From Undibacterium umbellatum (GTDB lineage: Bacteria; Pseudomonadota; Gammaproteobacteria; Burkholderiales; Burkholderiaceae_D): a stretch of DNA of 64,000 nucleotides. Each line of letters opens with the position of its first letter. Positions within the stretch are counted from its first letter, which is position 1. Under the pieces are notes generated by a model. It saw only the letters and a program-made list of their open reading frames with translations. It made no database searches and was not told where the DNA came from. Where the stretch lies: positions 120,220 through 184,219 of the forward strand of contig NZ_JACOFX010000012.1 in NCBI RefSeq assembly GCF_014284125.1, given 5' to 3'. The translations under genes and the position numbers were made by a program. Below are positions 17,855 through 26,304 of this stretch, piece after piece.

Positions 17855-19276
17855 ATGAATACCATCAATACAGATATCAATGAACATGACATCATCTCAA
17901 ACATTGTCTACGAGGATTTACAGATAGGGCAGACTGCCAGCCAAATTCGTACACTGACAAATACTGATATCCAGGCCTTTGCCACAGTATCTGGTGATGT
18001 TAACCCCGCCCACCTGGACGCCGAATATGCAGCACAGACCTTGTTCCATGGTGTCATCGCCCATGGCATGTGGGGCGGGGCACTGATTTCCACTATCCTT
18101 GGCACCCGCCTGCCGGGGCCGGGTACCATTTATCTCGAACAGAACCTGCACTTCGTCAAACCCGTGCGCATAGGTGACACCCTGACCGTGTCTGCCACCG
18201 TGGTTGCCAAGGATGATGAAAAAAAACGCGTGACTCTCGAATGCGAAATCAGGAACCAGAAAGGCGACAAGGTCGTCTATGGCAATGCCCTGGTGATCGC
18301 ACCCACCGAAAAAGTCAGCCGTCCGCGTGCCCATTTGCCCACCATGGCGATGTTCAACCTTGGTGAGCGCCAGCGGCACCTGATTGATAGCGTCAAAGAC
18401 CTGGCAGCGATACCTTGTGCCGTTGTCCATCCCTGTGATGCAAACTCCTTGCAAGGTGCAGTCGATGCCGCAAAACTTGGCCTGATCATTCCTGTTCTGA
18501 TCGCCCCCTTGGCAAAGCTGGTTGCCGTCGCTGCTGCCGCCAATATTGATATTGGCAGCTATGCGCAAATAGATGTCCCGCACAGCCATGCCGCCGCTGA
18601 AAAGGCCGTAGAACTGGCCGCCAGTGGCAAGGTCGAAGCCATGATGAAAGGCAGCCTGCATACCGATGAACTGATGCGTGCAGTGGTTGAATGCCCTGCC
18701 TTGCGCACCAAACGGCGCTTGTCGCATGTCTATCATCTGGATGTGCCCATGTATCACAAGCTCTTGCTATTGACGGATGCAGCCCTGAATATTTATCCGA
18801 CCTTGCCAGAAAAAGCGGACATATTGCAAAACGCCATCAACCTGGCGCACGCATTAAACATTGCAGAACCCAAGGTTGCCCTCTTGTCGGCAGTAGAAAC
18901 AGTCAACCCAAAAATCAGTTCCACCATAGATGCCGCAGCCTTGTGCAAAATGGCAGAACGCAAGCAAATCACTGGTGCAATCGTTGATGGCCCGCTGGCA
19001 TTCGACAATGCTATTTCTGCCAGGGCGGCACAGATCAAGGGCATAGTTTCTGCCGTATCTGGCGATGCCGACATACTCATGGTGCCAGATCTTGAGTCTG
19101 GCAATATGCTGGGCAAGCAATTTGAATATCTGGCAGGCGCAGCCACATGCGGCGTGGTGGTGGGTGCCAAAGTGCCAATTGCCCTGACCAGTCGTGCTGA
19201 TGGCCCATCTTCGCGGGTAGCGTCAGCCGCCCTGATCAAATTACTTGCCCATGAATACCGGAAGACAGCGCCATGA
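17855..19276 (+). CDS. Bifunctional MaoC-type enoyl-CoA hydratase / phosphate acetyltransferase
   Basis: Fusion of two enzymes, 473 residues. Residues about 15-145 form a hot-dog MaoC-like hydratase domain with the catalytic-type stretch FATVSGDVNPAHLDAEYA and GVIAHGMWGGALIS. Residues about 170-470 form a phosphate acetyl/butyryltransferase domain (MMKGSLHTDELMRAV, GPLAFDNAISARAA, VPDLESGNMLGKQ). The first would interconvert enoyl-CoA and 3-hydroxyacyl-CoA, the second acyl-CoA and acyl-phosphate. This fusion is a known family in Proteobacteria. The stop overlaps ackA by 4 bases, so acyl-phosphate is probably handed to acetate kinase. It lies 16 bases after the FabI-like gene. Confidence 0.92.
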   Translation: MNTINTDINEHDIISNIVYEDLQIGQTASQIRTLTNTDIQAFATVSGDVNPAHLDAEYAAQTLFHGVIAHGMWGGALISTILGTRLPGPGTIYLEQNLHFVKPVRIGDTLTVSATVVAKDDEKKRVTLECEIRNQKGDKVVYGNALVIAPTEKVSRPRAHLPTMAMFNLGERQRHLIDSVKDLAAIPCAVVHPCDANSLQGAVDAAKLGLIIPVLIAPLAKLVAVAAAANIDIGSYAQIDVPHSHAAAEKAVELAASGKVEAMMKGSLHTDELMRAVVECPALRTKRRLSHVYHLDVPMYHKLLLLTDAALNIYPTLPEKADILQNAINLAHALNIAEPKVALLSAVETVNPKISSTIDAAALCKMAERKQITGAIVDGPLAFDNAISARAAQIKGIVSAVSGDADILMVPDLESGNMLGKQFEYLAGAATCGVVVGAKVPIALTSRADGPSSRVASAALIKLLAHEYRKTAP

Positions 19277-20499
19277 AACAAGCCGTCATCCTGGCGGTGA
19301 ACTCAGGTTCATCCAGCATCAAGTTTGCCTTGTACCCCATTGCTGAGGCAGGTGTGACCAGCAGTAATCTGACAGGCGTTGTTGAAGGGCTGCAACCTGG
19401 TGGCAAGCCCGTCATACAAGTTCGCGCTGGTGCTGAAGCACGTGAGTTGACGCTGGATGAGGCTGCAATCAAGGCAGCAGGTGGCGACCAGTTCGCTGCT
19501 GCATTAAAAGCACTGCACGGCTTGTTGATGAGTCACGGCGCAGGCATGCAGATAACCGCCGTTTCCCACCGCATCGTCCACGGTGGCGAGCGCTTTTCCT
19601 CTTCCATTATTATTGATGATGAAGCCCTGGCGTACCTGCATACCCTCGATACGCTGGCACCATTGCACCAGCCGCATAACCTGGAAGGCGTAACGGCTTT
19701 CCGGCGCGCCTATCCCGGCATACCGCAGATAGCATGTTTCGATACCGGCTTCCACGCCGACATGCCCCCATGCGAAACCACGCTGGCCTTGCCACAGTCC
19801 CTGCGGGCCACTGGCATACGACGTTACGGTTTCCATGGACTTTCTTACCGCTATGTCGCCAGCCATCTTGCCCAGCAATCGGCACGCGCATTTGATCCTG
19901 CTGCCGGGCGCGTCATCATGCTGCACCTTGGCAATGGTGCCAGCGCCTGCGCCATGAAAAACGGCAAAAGCGTCGCCAGCTCCATGGGCTTTTCTGCACT
20001 CGACGGCCTGATGATGGGCACCCGCTGCGGTGCCCTCGACCCCGGCGTCCTGCTGCACCTGATGCAACAAGGCTGGGATGAAAAAAGAATAGAAACCACC
20101 CTGTACAAAGAATCCGGCCTGCTCGGCGTATCAGGTATCTCCGCCGACATGCGCACCCTGCGCGCCAGCCCCGACCCGCTAGCCAGCTTCGCGATAGACC
20201 TGTTCACCTACCGCGTCATACGCGAATGCGGCGCACTAAGCGCCTGTTTGAGCGGACTGGATGTACTGGTATTTACCGGTGGAATAGGGGAGCACGATGC
20301 CGTATTGCGGCAGCAAGTGGCAGAAGGGCTGGCCTATCTTGGCGTGCAGGTCGATGCCGGGAAAAACAAGGCAGCTCGTGGCGACGACATCATGGCTATT
20401 CATACTCCTAGCAGCAGCGTAGAAGTCTGGGTCGTGCCTACGGATGAAGGACGGATAGCGGCGATGGATGCGCAGCAGTTACTTCACATCAAACAATGA
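19273..20499 (+). CDS. ackA: Acetate kinase
   Basis: Converts acetyl-phosphate and ADP to acetate and ATP, or the reverse. The 408 residues show the ASKHA-type motifs of acetate kinase: N-terminal VNSGSSSIKFALY, the HRIVHGGERF substrate loop, FDTGFHADMP, RRYGFHGLSY, LHLGNGASACA and the C-terminal VFTGGIGEHDAVLR. It forms a unit with the upstream Pta domain through a 4-base overlap. Activity on propionate or butyrate is possible, since the upstream hydratase hints at longer acyl groups. The third codon positions are noticeably richer in G and C in the second half (about 19900-20250) than in neighbouring genes. Confidence 0.96.
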   Translation: MKQAVILAVNSGSSSIKFALYPIAEAGVTSSNLTGVVEGLQPGGKPVIQVRAGAEARELTLDEAAIKAAGGDQFAAALKALHGLLMSHGAGMQITAVSHRIVHGGERFSSSIIIDDEALAYLHTLDTLAPLHQPHNLEGVTAFRRAYPGIPQIACFDTGFHADMPPCETTLALPQSLRATGIRRYGFHGLSYRYVASHLAQQSARAFDPAAGRVIMLHLGNGASACAMKNGKSVASSMGFSALDGLMMGTRCGALDPGVLLHLMQQGWDEKRIETTLYKESGLLGVSGISADMRTLRASPDPLASFAIDLFTYRVIRECGALSACLSGLDVLVFTGGIGEHDAVLRQQVAEGLAYLGVQVDAGKNKAARGDDIMAIHTPSSSVEVWVVPTDEGRIAAMDAQQLLHIKQ

Positions 20500-20500
20500 G

Positions 20501-20626
20501 ATGCATTATCTAAAATGGTTGAATGGAGATCTTGAAGTCGAACATGGTAATGGGCTGGCAAGATGCACTGTGGCGTTTGACGCTATTCGAATACTTTGTT
20601 TTATAGATGCAACTTATTTTCGTTGA
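20501..20626 (+). other. Possible 41-codon small ORF after ackA, doubtful
   Basis: An ATG one base after the ackA stop opens 41 codons (MHYLKWLNGDLEVEH at the start) ending with TGA at 20624. There is no ribosome site of its own except the end of ackA, and I recognise no family. It could be a translationally coupled peptide, a gene remnant, or chance. The rest of the gap up to 20695 holds only the strong ribosome site of the next gene. Confidence 0.15.
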
Positions 20627-20695
20627 CCTGCAAGTTCATTTTCTGCAATGATTCCGCCTTGAGTTTTTCGGCTGAATTTATTGACAGGAGGACAG

Positions 20696-21349
20696 ATGTC
20701 CGAAGTAGTTCATATAGCATTGAACCGGCTTGACGGTGGCATCAACTGGCCAGGTCGTTGTCCCGCATGTGGCGCAACAGGGCGATTGAGTAATGTTAAA
20801 GCCTATATCGTTCGTAGTACCGCTTCATACAATGTGGTCTCGGTTTCCATAGGCGAGAAAGAGTCTTCGATTAATTTCCCCATGTGCGAGACGCATGCCT
20901 CCAGCAATGAATGGGCGCTGACTCTATTGGAGGGCGGCGTTTTCATGACAGTGCTCAGGGCGCTGGTCTATTTCTCGCTTTTTATGTCATGCTTTTTCCT
21001 GTACCAGAAATTGGCACATCACATGGTTCTTCTCGATGTGGCTAATTTTTTAGGAATTGGAAAAGTAGGGACTATCATTTTCTTTGCATTTGGCTGGCTG
21101 GGATATTTGACAGTGCTATGGGCAAAAAGAAATGCGAACGTTCGCCCTCTGAAGTATAAAGAGAATGGCAAAGTTCTCGCCATCCGTTTTTTGAACAAGC
21201 AGTATGCTGCAGATTTCAAACGCGCAAATTCCAGGGCGACTCAGAAATTAAAAAAACCGTCAACCACATTTTTTCGCAACCCATGGTTCTGGATTGTTTT
21301 AGGCATAGGGGCTGCTTCCGTGGCTTTGTTCTATCTGATAAGAGCATGA
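20696..21349 (+). CDS. Membrane protein of unknown function with CPxC zinc-ribbon-like start
   Basis: Not recognised. The 217-residue protein opens with a short cytoplasmic region carrying RCPACG (Cys about 22 and 25) and later FPMCETH, which could together bind one zinc. Hydrophobic segments follow at about residues 82-105, 115-140 and 195-215, separated by a basic loop (RFLNKQYAADFKRANSRATQKLKK). The start is fixed by a perfect AGGAGG at 20686-20691, 4 bases before ATG; an in-frame TTG at 20681 is rejected. It stands alone between ackA and a convergent gene. Confidence 0.7.
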   Translation: MSEVVHIALNRLDGGINWPGRCPACGATGRLSNVKAYIVRSTASYNVVSVSIGEKESSINFPMCETHASSNEWALTLLEGGVFMTVLRALVYFSLFMSCFFLYQKLAHHMVLLDVANFLGIGKVGTIIFFAFGWLGYLTVLWAKRNANVRPLKYKENGKVLAIRFLNKQYAADFKRANSRATQKLKKPSTTFFRNPWFWIVLGIGAASVALFYLIRA

Positions 21350-21396
21350 CGAAACTGGGGCGTTTAAACATCTTGATTCAGGATGACCCCTAAGTT

Positions 21397-22032
21397 TTAG
21401 TCCGTCAATGGTCGTTTGGCCCATTCCGGCGCTTCGCACGGGTCGGGTTTATCGCCGTTGAAGTCGGCTAACACCTGCACAGTCTGATCATCTCGCTGCC
21501 AGTGCAATTTTCCATTTGCCGTAAAGATCAGACGATTATTTTGATCGCGGCCTGACCATTCTGCACCTGCGACTTCATTACTGGACGACTTTCGTTTTCC
21601 ACCGCTGTTGAAAACCTCCAGTCCGTGCGGAATATGGTCAGCGTGAGCTTGGCCCAAAGAACACGAAGATAGAGAGATTATGCGGTTCGCTATAAAATAG
21701 CCTCCGCCACCCCAAGTACCACCCTCGGGCCATAGCCCTAGCGCGTGCAACCAGGGCAGGCGACTGACAGCTGTCCAGGATGATTTATAGTTTGTGCGCC
21801 AGGGTCGCGCCTGAAGCACGAAATAGAGTAATAGTTCCCCATCTGGCGAAAGGTCGCAACGTTGAGGGTATAAACGGCCGCGCATCCATGCACCAGATTC
21901 ATAGACGTCATTGCGGGTATCCCAGCGAATGACGTGAAACCAGTTGGTTGGTCCCCGAGCGAAGATTGCTGCTACATGTGCTTCCTTGGCAAAAATGACG
22001 AATAGTCTTGGACTGGGTGGTGATGTACTCAT
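21397..22032 (-). CDS. Conserved hypothetical protein
   Basis: Function unknown. The preferred ATG at 22032 gives 211 residues starting MSTSPPSPRLFVIFAKEA. An upstream GTG at 22179 overlapping the rng stop would add 49 poorly conserved-looking residues. The protein is rich in Trp and Gly (WFHVIRWDTRNDVYESGAW, RCDLSPDGELLLYF, LWPEGGTWGGGGYF), with no signal peptide or membrane helix, suggesting a soluble beta-rich domain. The first half resembles a hypothetical family I have seen in other Proteobacteria, but I cannot name it. It probably shares transcription with rng. Confidence 0.6.
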   Translation of the reverse strand: MSTSPPSPRLFVIFAKEAHVAAIFARGPTNWFHVIRWDTRNDVYESGAWMRGRLYPQRCDLSPDGELLLYFVLQARPWRTNYKSSWTAVSRLPWLHALGLWPEGGTWGGGGYFIANRIISLSSCSLGQAHADHIPHGLEVFNSGGKRKSSSNEVAGAEWSGRDQNNRLIFTANGKLHWQRDDQTVQVLADFNGDKPDPCEAPEWAKRPLTD

Positions 22033-22175
22033 CAGGATTAACTGGCCGCTAATTGAGATATTGAAGCAAAACCATTGCAGTCTTGCTTCGCATGTTTGCT
22101 TGACGATTGCTCTTGTATTGAAGGGGCTGCGACTGCTTCGATCATGAAGACGTTCCTGTCCAGCCTCTTCATAGA

Positions 22176-23648
22176 TCACATCAAAATAATATCGTACTGC
22201 TCCTGATGAAACACACTCTCCACTTGCAGTGAAATCGGTTTGCCGATGAAGTCACCCAGCATGGCCAGGTGTTGGGATTCTTCTTCAAGGAACATGTCGA
22301 CCACGACTTGTGAGGCCATGATGCGGAATTCTCTGGGGTTGAATTGTTTGGCTTCGCGTAGCAGTTCGCGCAGGATTTCGTAGCAGATGGTGCGGGCTGT
22401 TTTGACCTGGCCTTTGCCGCTGCACGCAGGGCAGGGTTCGCACAGGACATGGGCCAGTGATTCGCGTGTGCGTTTGCGGGTGACTTCGACCAGGCCCAGG
22501 GCAGAGAAATTGGATACGGATAGTTTGGTGCGGTCGCGGGACAGGGCCTTGTTAAGTTCTAGCAGCACGGCGGTCTTGTGTTCTTCATTCTCCATGTCGA
22601 TGATGTCGAGAATGATGATGCCACCGAGGTTGCGCAGGCGCAGCTGGCGGGCGATGGCGTGAGCGGCTTCCAGATTGGTCTTGAAGATGGTGTCATCGAA
22701 ATTGCGGCCAGCAACAAAGCTGCCGGTGTTGACGTCAATGGTGGTCATGGCCTCGGTCTGGTCGACGATGAGGTAACCACCAGATTTCAAGTCAACTCTG
22801 CGGCCCAGGGCGCGTTCTATCTCTTCTTCTACGCCATGCAGGTCAAACAGCGGGCGTTCGCCTATATAGTGTTGCAGCTTGCCTAGTACGGATGGCATGT
22901 AGTGCGTGGCGAACTCTTGCAGCATGATGTAATTTTCACGCGAGTCAACTTGTATGCTGTCAGTCTCTTCATTGACGAAATCGCGCAAGACGCGTTGTGC
23001 CAGATTCAGGTCCTGGTACAACAGGGTAGTCGGCGGCTGGGTCTTGGCTAATTGCAGTATGGTGGACCAGGTGCGGCGCAGGTAATCGACGTCGGCTTTC
23101 AAGTCTTCATCAGAGGCATCTTCTGCCATTGTGCGGACGATGAAGCCGCCTTTTTCTTCTGGTTGCTGCAGGCTTTGTACCTTGGTGCGCAGGGCTTCGC
23201 GTTCAGCTTCGTTTTCTATCTTTTGCGAGATGCCTATATGTGAATCTTGCGGCAGGTAGACCAGCATGCGGCCTGCGATGGAAATCTGTGTAGAGAGGCG
23301 CGCGCCCTTGGTGCCTATCGGGTCTTTGACGACTTGGACTGTGACTGACTGGCCATCGAACAACAGTTTTTCTATCGGTGTCAGTGGAGCATTGGTATTG
23401 CCATTAGCGTCTTGCGAACGGGCATCCCAAATATCTGCCACATGTAAAAAGGCGGCGCGCTCAAGGCCTATGTCGATAAAGGCTGACTGCATGCCAGGCA
23501 AGACGCGCACAACTTTTCCCAAGTAGATATTGCCAACCAGGCCGCGTGACAATGTACGTTCTATATGGAGTTCTTGTACCGCACCCTGGAACATGAGGGC
23601 AACGCGGGTTTCTTGGGGAGTGATATTGATGAGGAGGTTTTCGCTCAT
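22176..23648 (-). CDS. rng: Ribonuclease G
   Basis: Endoribonuclease of the RNase E/G family involved in 16S rRNA 5' maturation and mRNA turnover. The 490 residues match RNase G and lack the long C-terminal scaffold of RNase E. Visible features: N-terminal MSENLLINITPQETRVAL, S1 domain around residues 35-125 (GNIYLGKVVRVLPGMQSAFIDIG), catalytic DNase I-like region with TIDVNTGSF and ILDIIDMENEEHK, and the zinc-link cysteines CEPCPACSGKG. It is the distal part of a minus-strand housekeeping cluster, 21 bases after maf. Confidence 0.96.
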   Translation of the reverse strand: MSENLLINITPQETRVALMFQGAVQELHIERTLSRGLVGNIYLGKVVRVLPGMQSAFIDIGLERAAFLHVADIWDARSQDANGNTNAPLTPIEKLLFDGQSVTVQVVKDPIGTKGARLSTQISIAGRMLVYLPQDSHIGISQKIENEAEREALRTKVQSLQQPEEKGGFIVRTMAEDASDEDLKADVDYLRRTWSTILQLAKTQPPTTLLYQDLNLAQRVLRDFVNEETDSIQVDSRENYIMLQEFATHYMPSVLGKLQHYIGERPLFDLHGVEEEIERALGRRVDLKSGGYLIVDQTEAMTTIDVNTGSFVAGRNFDDTIFKTNLEAAHAIARQLRLRNLGGIIILDIIDMENEEHKTAVLLELNKALSRDRTKLSVSNFSALGLVEVTRKRTRESLAHVLCEPCPACSGKGQVKTARTICYEILRELLREAKQFNPREFRIMASQVVVDMFLEEESQHLAMLGDFIGKPISLQVESVFHQEQYDIILM

Positions 23649-23669
23649 AAGTTTCTCTGATACTTCAAT

Positions 23670-24287
23670 TTAGGGAATAACGATCCCTGCCTGACGCAGC
23701 AACTGGCAGGTTTCAAATAAGGGTAATCCCATGATGCCAGAATAACTGCCTTTGATGTGTGAAATAAAACGGGCAGCCGCGCCCTGTATGCCATAGCCAC
23801 CGGCTTTGTCATAAGGCTCATTGCTATTGCAGTAGGCCAGTATCTGCTGTTCATCCAGCTTCGCAAAACTCACTTCTGAACATTGGGTGACTGTCGCACG
23901 GCCAAGTGCTGAGTGCACGGCGATGCTGGTCAGCACCTGGTGCGTCTGGCCTGCCAGCATGCTCAGCATTTGTATGGCTTCTTGCTTGTCGGCAGGCTTG
24001 CCCAGTATTTGTTTGCCGAGTACCACGGTAGTGTCTGCTGCGAGTACCGGGCGTGGCAGCATTTTGCGCAGATGCATGATTTCCCATGCCTTGTCTGCTT
24101 TTTCCTGGGTGACGCGGCTGACATAGGCTTTTGGTGCTTCGCCGGGCAAGACGATCTCGGTCACATCTGGCCCGCGTGGTGCGGCATCGCGCAGCAGCAG
24201 TAAGTCAAACTCTATGCCTGCCTGGTGCAGCAATTCACGGCGTCTTGGGCTCTTGGATGCCAGGTAGATTTTATTTTCTTTTAGCAT
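23670..24287 (-). CDS. maf: Maf-family nucleoside triphosphate pyrophosphatase (YhdE-like)
   Basis: House-cleaning pyrophosphatase, 205 residues, acting on dTTP/UTP or modified nucleotides. The family start LASKSPRRRELL is present, with the later AADTTVV and PYDKAGGYGIQG motifs. The latter resembles the YhdE (dTTPase/UTPase) branch rather than YceF. A strong GAGGAGA ribosome site lies at 24293-24299. Located between rng and rlmH, as commonly seen in betaproteobacteria. Confidence 0.93.
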   Translation of the reverse strand: MLKENKIYLASKSPRRRELLHQAGIEFDLLLLRDAAPRGPDVTEIVLPGEAPKAYVSRVTQEKADKAWEIMHLRKMLPRPVLAADTTVVLGKQILGKPADKQEAIQMLSMLAGQTHQVLTSIAVHSALGRATVTQCSEVSFAKLDEQQILAYCNSNEPYDKAGGYGIQGAAARFISHIKGSYSGIMGLPLFETCQLLRQAGIVIP

Positions 24288-24307
24288 GGCGGTCTCCTCA
24301 TGATGAC

Positions 24308-24778
24308 TTATACCCGGTGATAAGGGTGGTTCTGGGTAATTGACCAGGCGCGGTATAGCTGTTCAGCCAGCAGTACTCGCACCATGCCATGCGGCAGGGT
24401 CAGGCTGGAGATGCGTATCAGAGTATCGGCCTTGGCCTTGAACTCTGCATCGAGACCATCAGCTCCGCCGATGATGAAGACCACATCGCGGCCATCCTGC
24501 TGCCATTGTGTGAGATTTTGCGAGAGGGCGACACTGGTCCAATCCTTGCCGCGTTCATCCAGGGCGATGATGCGGGCATTCTTGGGTATCACGGCTTCTA
24601 TCCTGGTGCGCTCCAGCGCCATGACGGTTTCGGCAGTTTTGCTGCCAGAGCGTTCTACCGGTTTGATTTCCTTGAGGACGACGCGGCATTCTGGCGGCAT
24701 GCGTTTGGCATACTCCTGAAAGCCTGTTTCTATCCAGGAGGGCATTTTGTGGCCGACGGCGGCGATGATCAATTGCAT
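24308..24778 (-). CDS. rlmH: 23S rRNA pseudouridine-1915 N3-methyltransferase RlmH
   Basis: SPOUT-class methyltransferase that methylates pseudouridine 1915 in helix 69 of 23S rRNA on assembled ribosomes. The 156 residues match the family. The SAM-binding knot is visible as [21 protein letters not shown] and the C-terminal [22 protein letters not shown] and HPYHR. It follows rsfS, a usual neighbour in many bacteria, with a hairpin in the gap. Confidence 0.97.
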   Translation of the reverse strand: MQLIIAAVGHKMPSWIETGFQEYAKRMPPECRVVLKEIKPVERSGSKTAETVMALERTRIEAVIPKNARIIALDERGKDWTSVALSQNLTQWQQDGRDVVFIIGGADGLDAEFKAKADTLIRISSLTLPHGMVRVLLAEQLYRAWSITQNHPYHRV

Positions 24779-24828
24779 GTTTTATTCTGTTTGCTGCAAA
24801 TAGGGTCTTGAAACTGCATATCACTTAA

Positions 24829-24857
24829 ACAAATGGCTGCACCTGGCAGCCATTTGG
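24829..24857 (-). terminator. Hairpin between rsfS and rlmH
   Basis: CAAATGGCTGC (24830-24840) pairs perfectly with GCAGCCATTTG (24846-24856) around a 5-base loop. On the minus strand it is followed by TTTAAG rather than a long U tract, so it may attenuate or process the rsfS-rlmH message instead of fully terminating. Confidence 0.5.
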
Positions 24858-24877
24858 AATCAAAACGAAACAGAGAA

Positions 24878-25624
24878 TTATTCCTCTGTAGCTTTCTTGC
24901 GTGCTGGAGCACGTTTTGTTGGCGCTGCTGCAGCGTTGGCTGTACGTTTTTCTGCGGCTTGCTTGGCAGAAGCCACCGCAGTTTTAGTTGCCGCTACTTT
25001 GACGCGGCCACCGGTTGGTATCTTGGCAGGTTTAGCAACAGTACCATCAGCAGCTTTGCGGGCGACCGGTTTGCGTGCTGGCTTGCCTTCTGCATCACCA
25101 GTGGTTTTGGTGACGCGTGGTTTGCGCGCTGGTTTCTTTTCATCTTCCAGCGTGGTCTGGATCGCCATCATGTCATGTGTGACTTCCAGCGGAGCAGTTT
25201 TGCCAGCCACTTTGCGGACGCGTTTAGGCTTGTCGCTTTCTTCCTCAGCATCAGCGGTGTCTTTTTTAGCCGAAGTACGCTTGGCCGCGCCAAATTTGAC
25301 AGGCTTGTCGCCCCACAGCTCTTCCAGGCGGTAGTAAGCGCGGATGGCTGGTTGCATGATATGGACGACGATATCACCCAGATCGACCAGTACCCATTCG
25401 CCCGTCGCTTCGCCTTCCATACTGACGATAGTGCCGCCGTTTTCCTTGACTTTGTCGCGTACGGAGGCAGCCAAAGCCTTGGTTTGACGGTTGGATGTAC
25501 CGGAGGCGATACAAACACGGTCAAACAGGCTGGTCAGGTGAGTGGTTTCAAACAATTGTATGTCTTGTGCCTTGACGTCTTCCAGAGCGTCAATGACCAA
25601 AGTTTGCAGTTTTTTAATATCCAT
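24878..25624 (-). CDS. rsfS: Ribosome silencing factor RsfS with long basic C-terminal extension
   Basis: RsfS binds uL14 and blocks subunit joining in stationary phase or starvation. The core spans residues about 1-112 (ALEDVKAQDIQLFE, FDRVCIASGTSNRQTKALA, GEWVLVDLGDIVVHIMQP, YYRLEELWGD). The usual family length is around 105-140 residues, but here an extra 135 residues follow, very rich in Lys, Ala, Arg, Pro and Thr with KPARKP-type repeats, resembling histone H1-like tails. The extension is in frame with no sign of frameshift. It may bind rRNA or DNA. nadD lies immediately upstream with a 5-base gap. Confidence 0.93.
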   Translation of the reverse strand: MDIKKLQTLVIDALEDVKAQDIQLFETTHLTSLFDRVCIASGTSNRQTKALAASVRDKVKENGGTIVSMEGEATGEWVLVDLGDIVVHIMQPAIRAYYRLEELWGDKPVKFGAAKRTSAKKDTADAEEESDKPKRVRKVAGKTAPLEVTHDMMAIQTTLEDEKKPARKPRVTKTTGDAEGKPARKPVARKAADGTVAKPAKIPTGGRVKVAATKTAVASAKQAAEKRTANAAAAPTKRAPARKKATEE

Positions 25625-25629
25625 ATTTT

Positions 25630-26304
25630 TTATTGGTAGATAGTTTGTTGTTGTAGGTAGTCTAGCACCTTGTGCGGGACTAGCAATCTTGTTGTCGGGT
25701 TATGCTGTTTTAATTCAGTACGTAGTTGGGTCGCAGATACATCTTGCGCCAGATTTCTCTCCAGATAAGTGCCACCGGCAGGCCGTGTGCGCATTTCCAG
25801 GGCGCTGATGGCATTTTTCTTCCAGATGTCAGCAATGTCGGGGCTGCTGATATCGAGGCTGAAACCTGGTCGCGAGGCAGCACACAAATGCGCTACTTCA
25901 AGCAGGGCTTGCCAATTGCGCCAGGTGTGCAAATTTTGCAACTGATCTGCACCCATGCCAAATACCAGTGATGCCTCATTGTCAACTTCTCTGCGTAGCT
26001 GGTGCAAGGTATCGATGGTGTAATTACTTTGACCCTGTTCTGCGCGGATGATTTCTTGCTCATCTATCCTGACAGGGCAGAGTTGCCAGTCTTCAAAGGC
26101 CAGCTTCAGCATGGCGAGCCTTTGTGTCGCTGTGGCTTGTAACTCATTCTTTTGCCATTGCTGGCCTACAGGGATGATGCGCAATTCATCCGGTTTCAAT
26201 ACCGTTGCCAGGCTATGGGCAAGGGCGATATGCCCTATATGGACAGGGTCAAAGCTACCACCAAGTACCAGGATACAAGGCGGTGCTGCCGTTTCTATAC
26301 CCAT
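25630..26304 (-). CDS. nadD: Nicotinate-nucleotide adenylyltransferase
   Basis: Adenylates nicotinate mononucleotide in NAD synthesis. The 224 residues begin with the nucleotidyltransferase motif [16 protein letters not shown]. The [10 protein letters not shown] region and the C-terminal [12 protein letters not shown] (an ISSTxxR equivalent) are present. The start overlaps the hemF end by 10 bases; the stop is 5 bases before rsfS. NadD next to RsfS is a widely conserved pair. Confidence 0.96.
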   Translation of the reverse strand: MGIETAAPPCILVLGGSFDPVHIGHIALAHSLATVLKPDELRIIPVGQQWQKNELQATATQRLAMLKLAFEDWQLCPVRIDEQEIIRAEQGQSNYTIDTLHQLRREVDNEASLVFGMGADQLQNLHTWRNWQALLEVAHLCAASRPGFSLDISSPDIADIWKKNAISALEMRTRPAGGTYLERNLAQDVSATQLRTELKQHNPTTRLLVPHKVLDYLQQQTIYQ

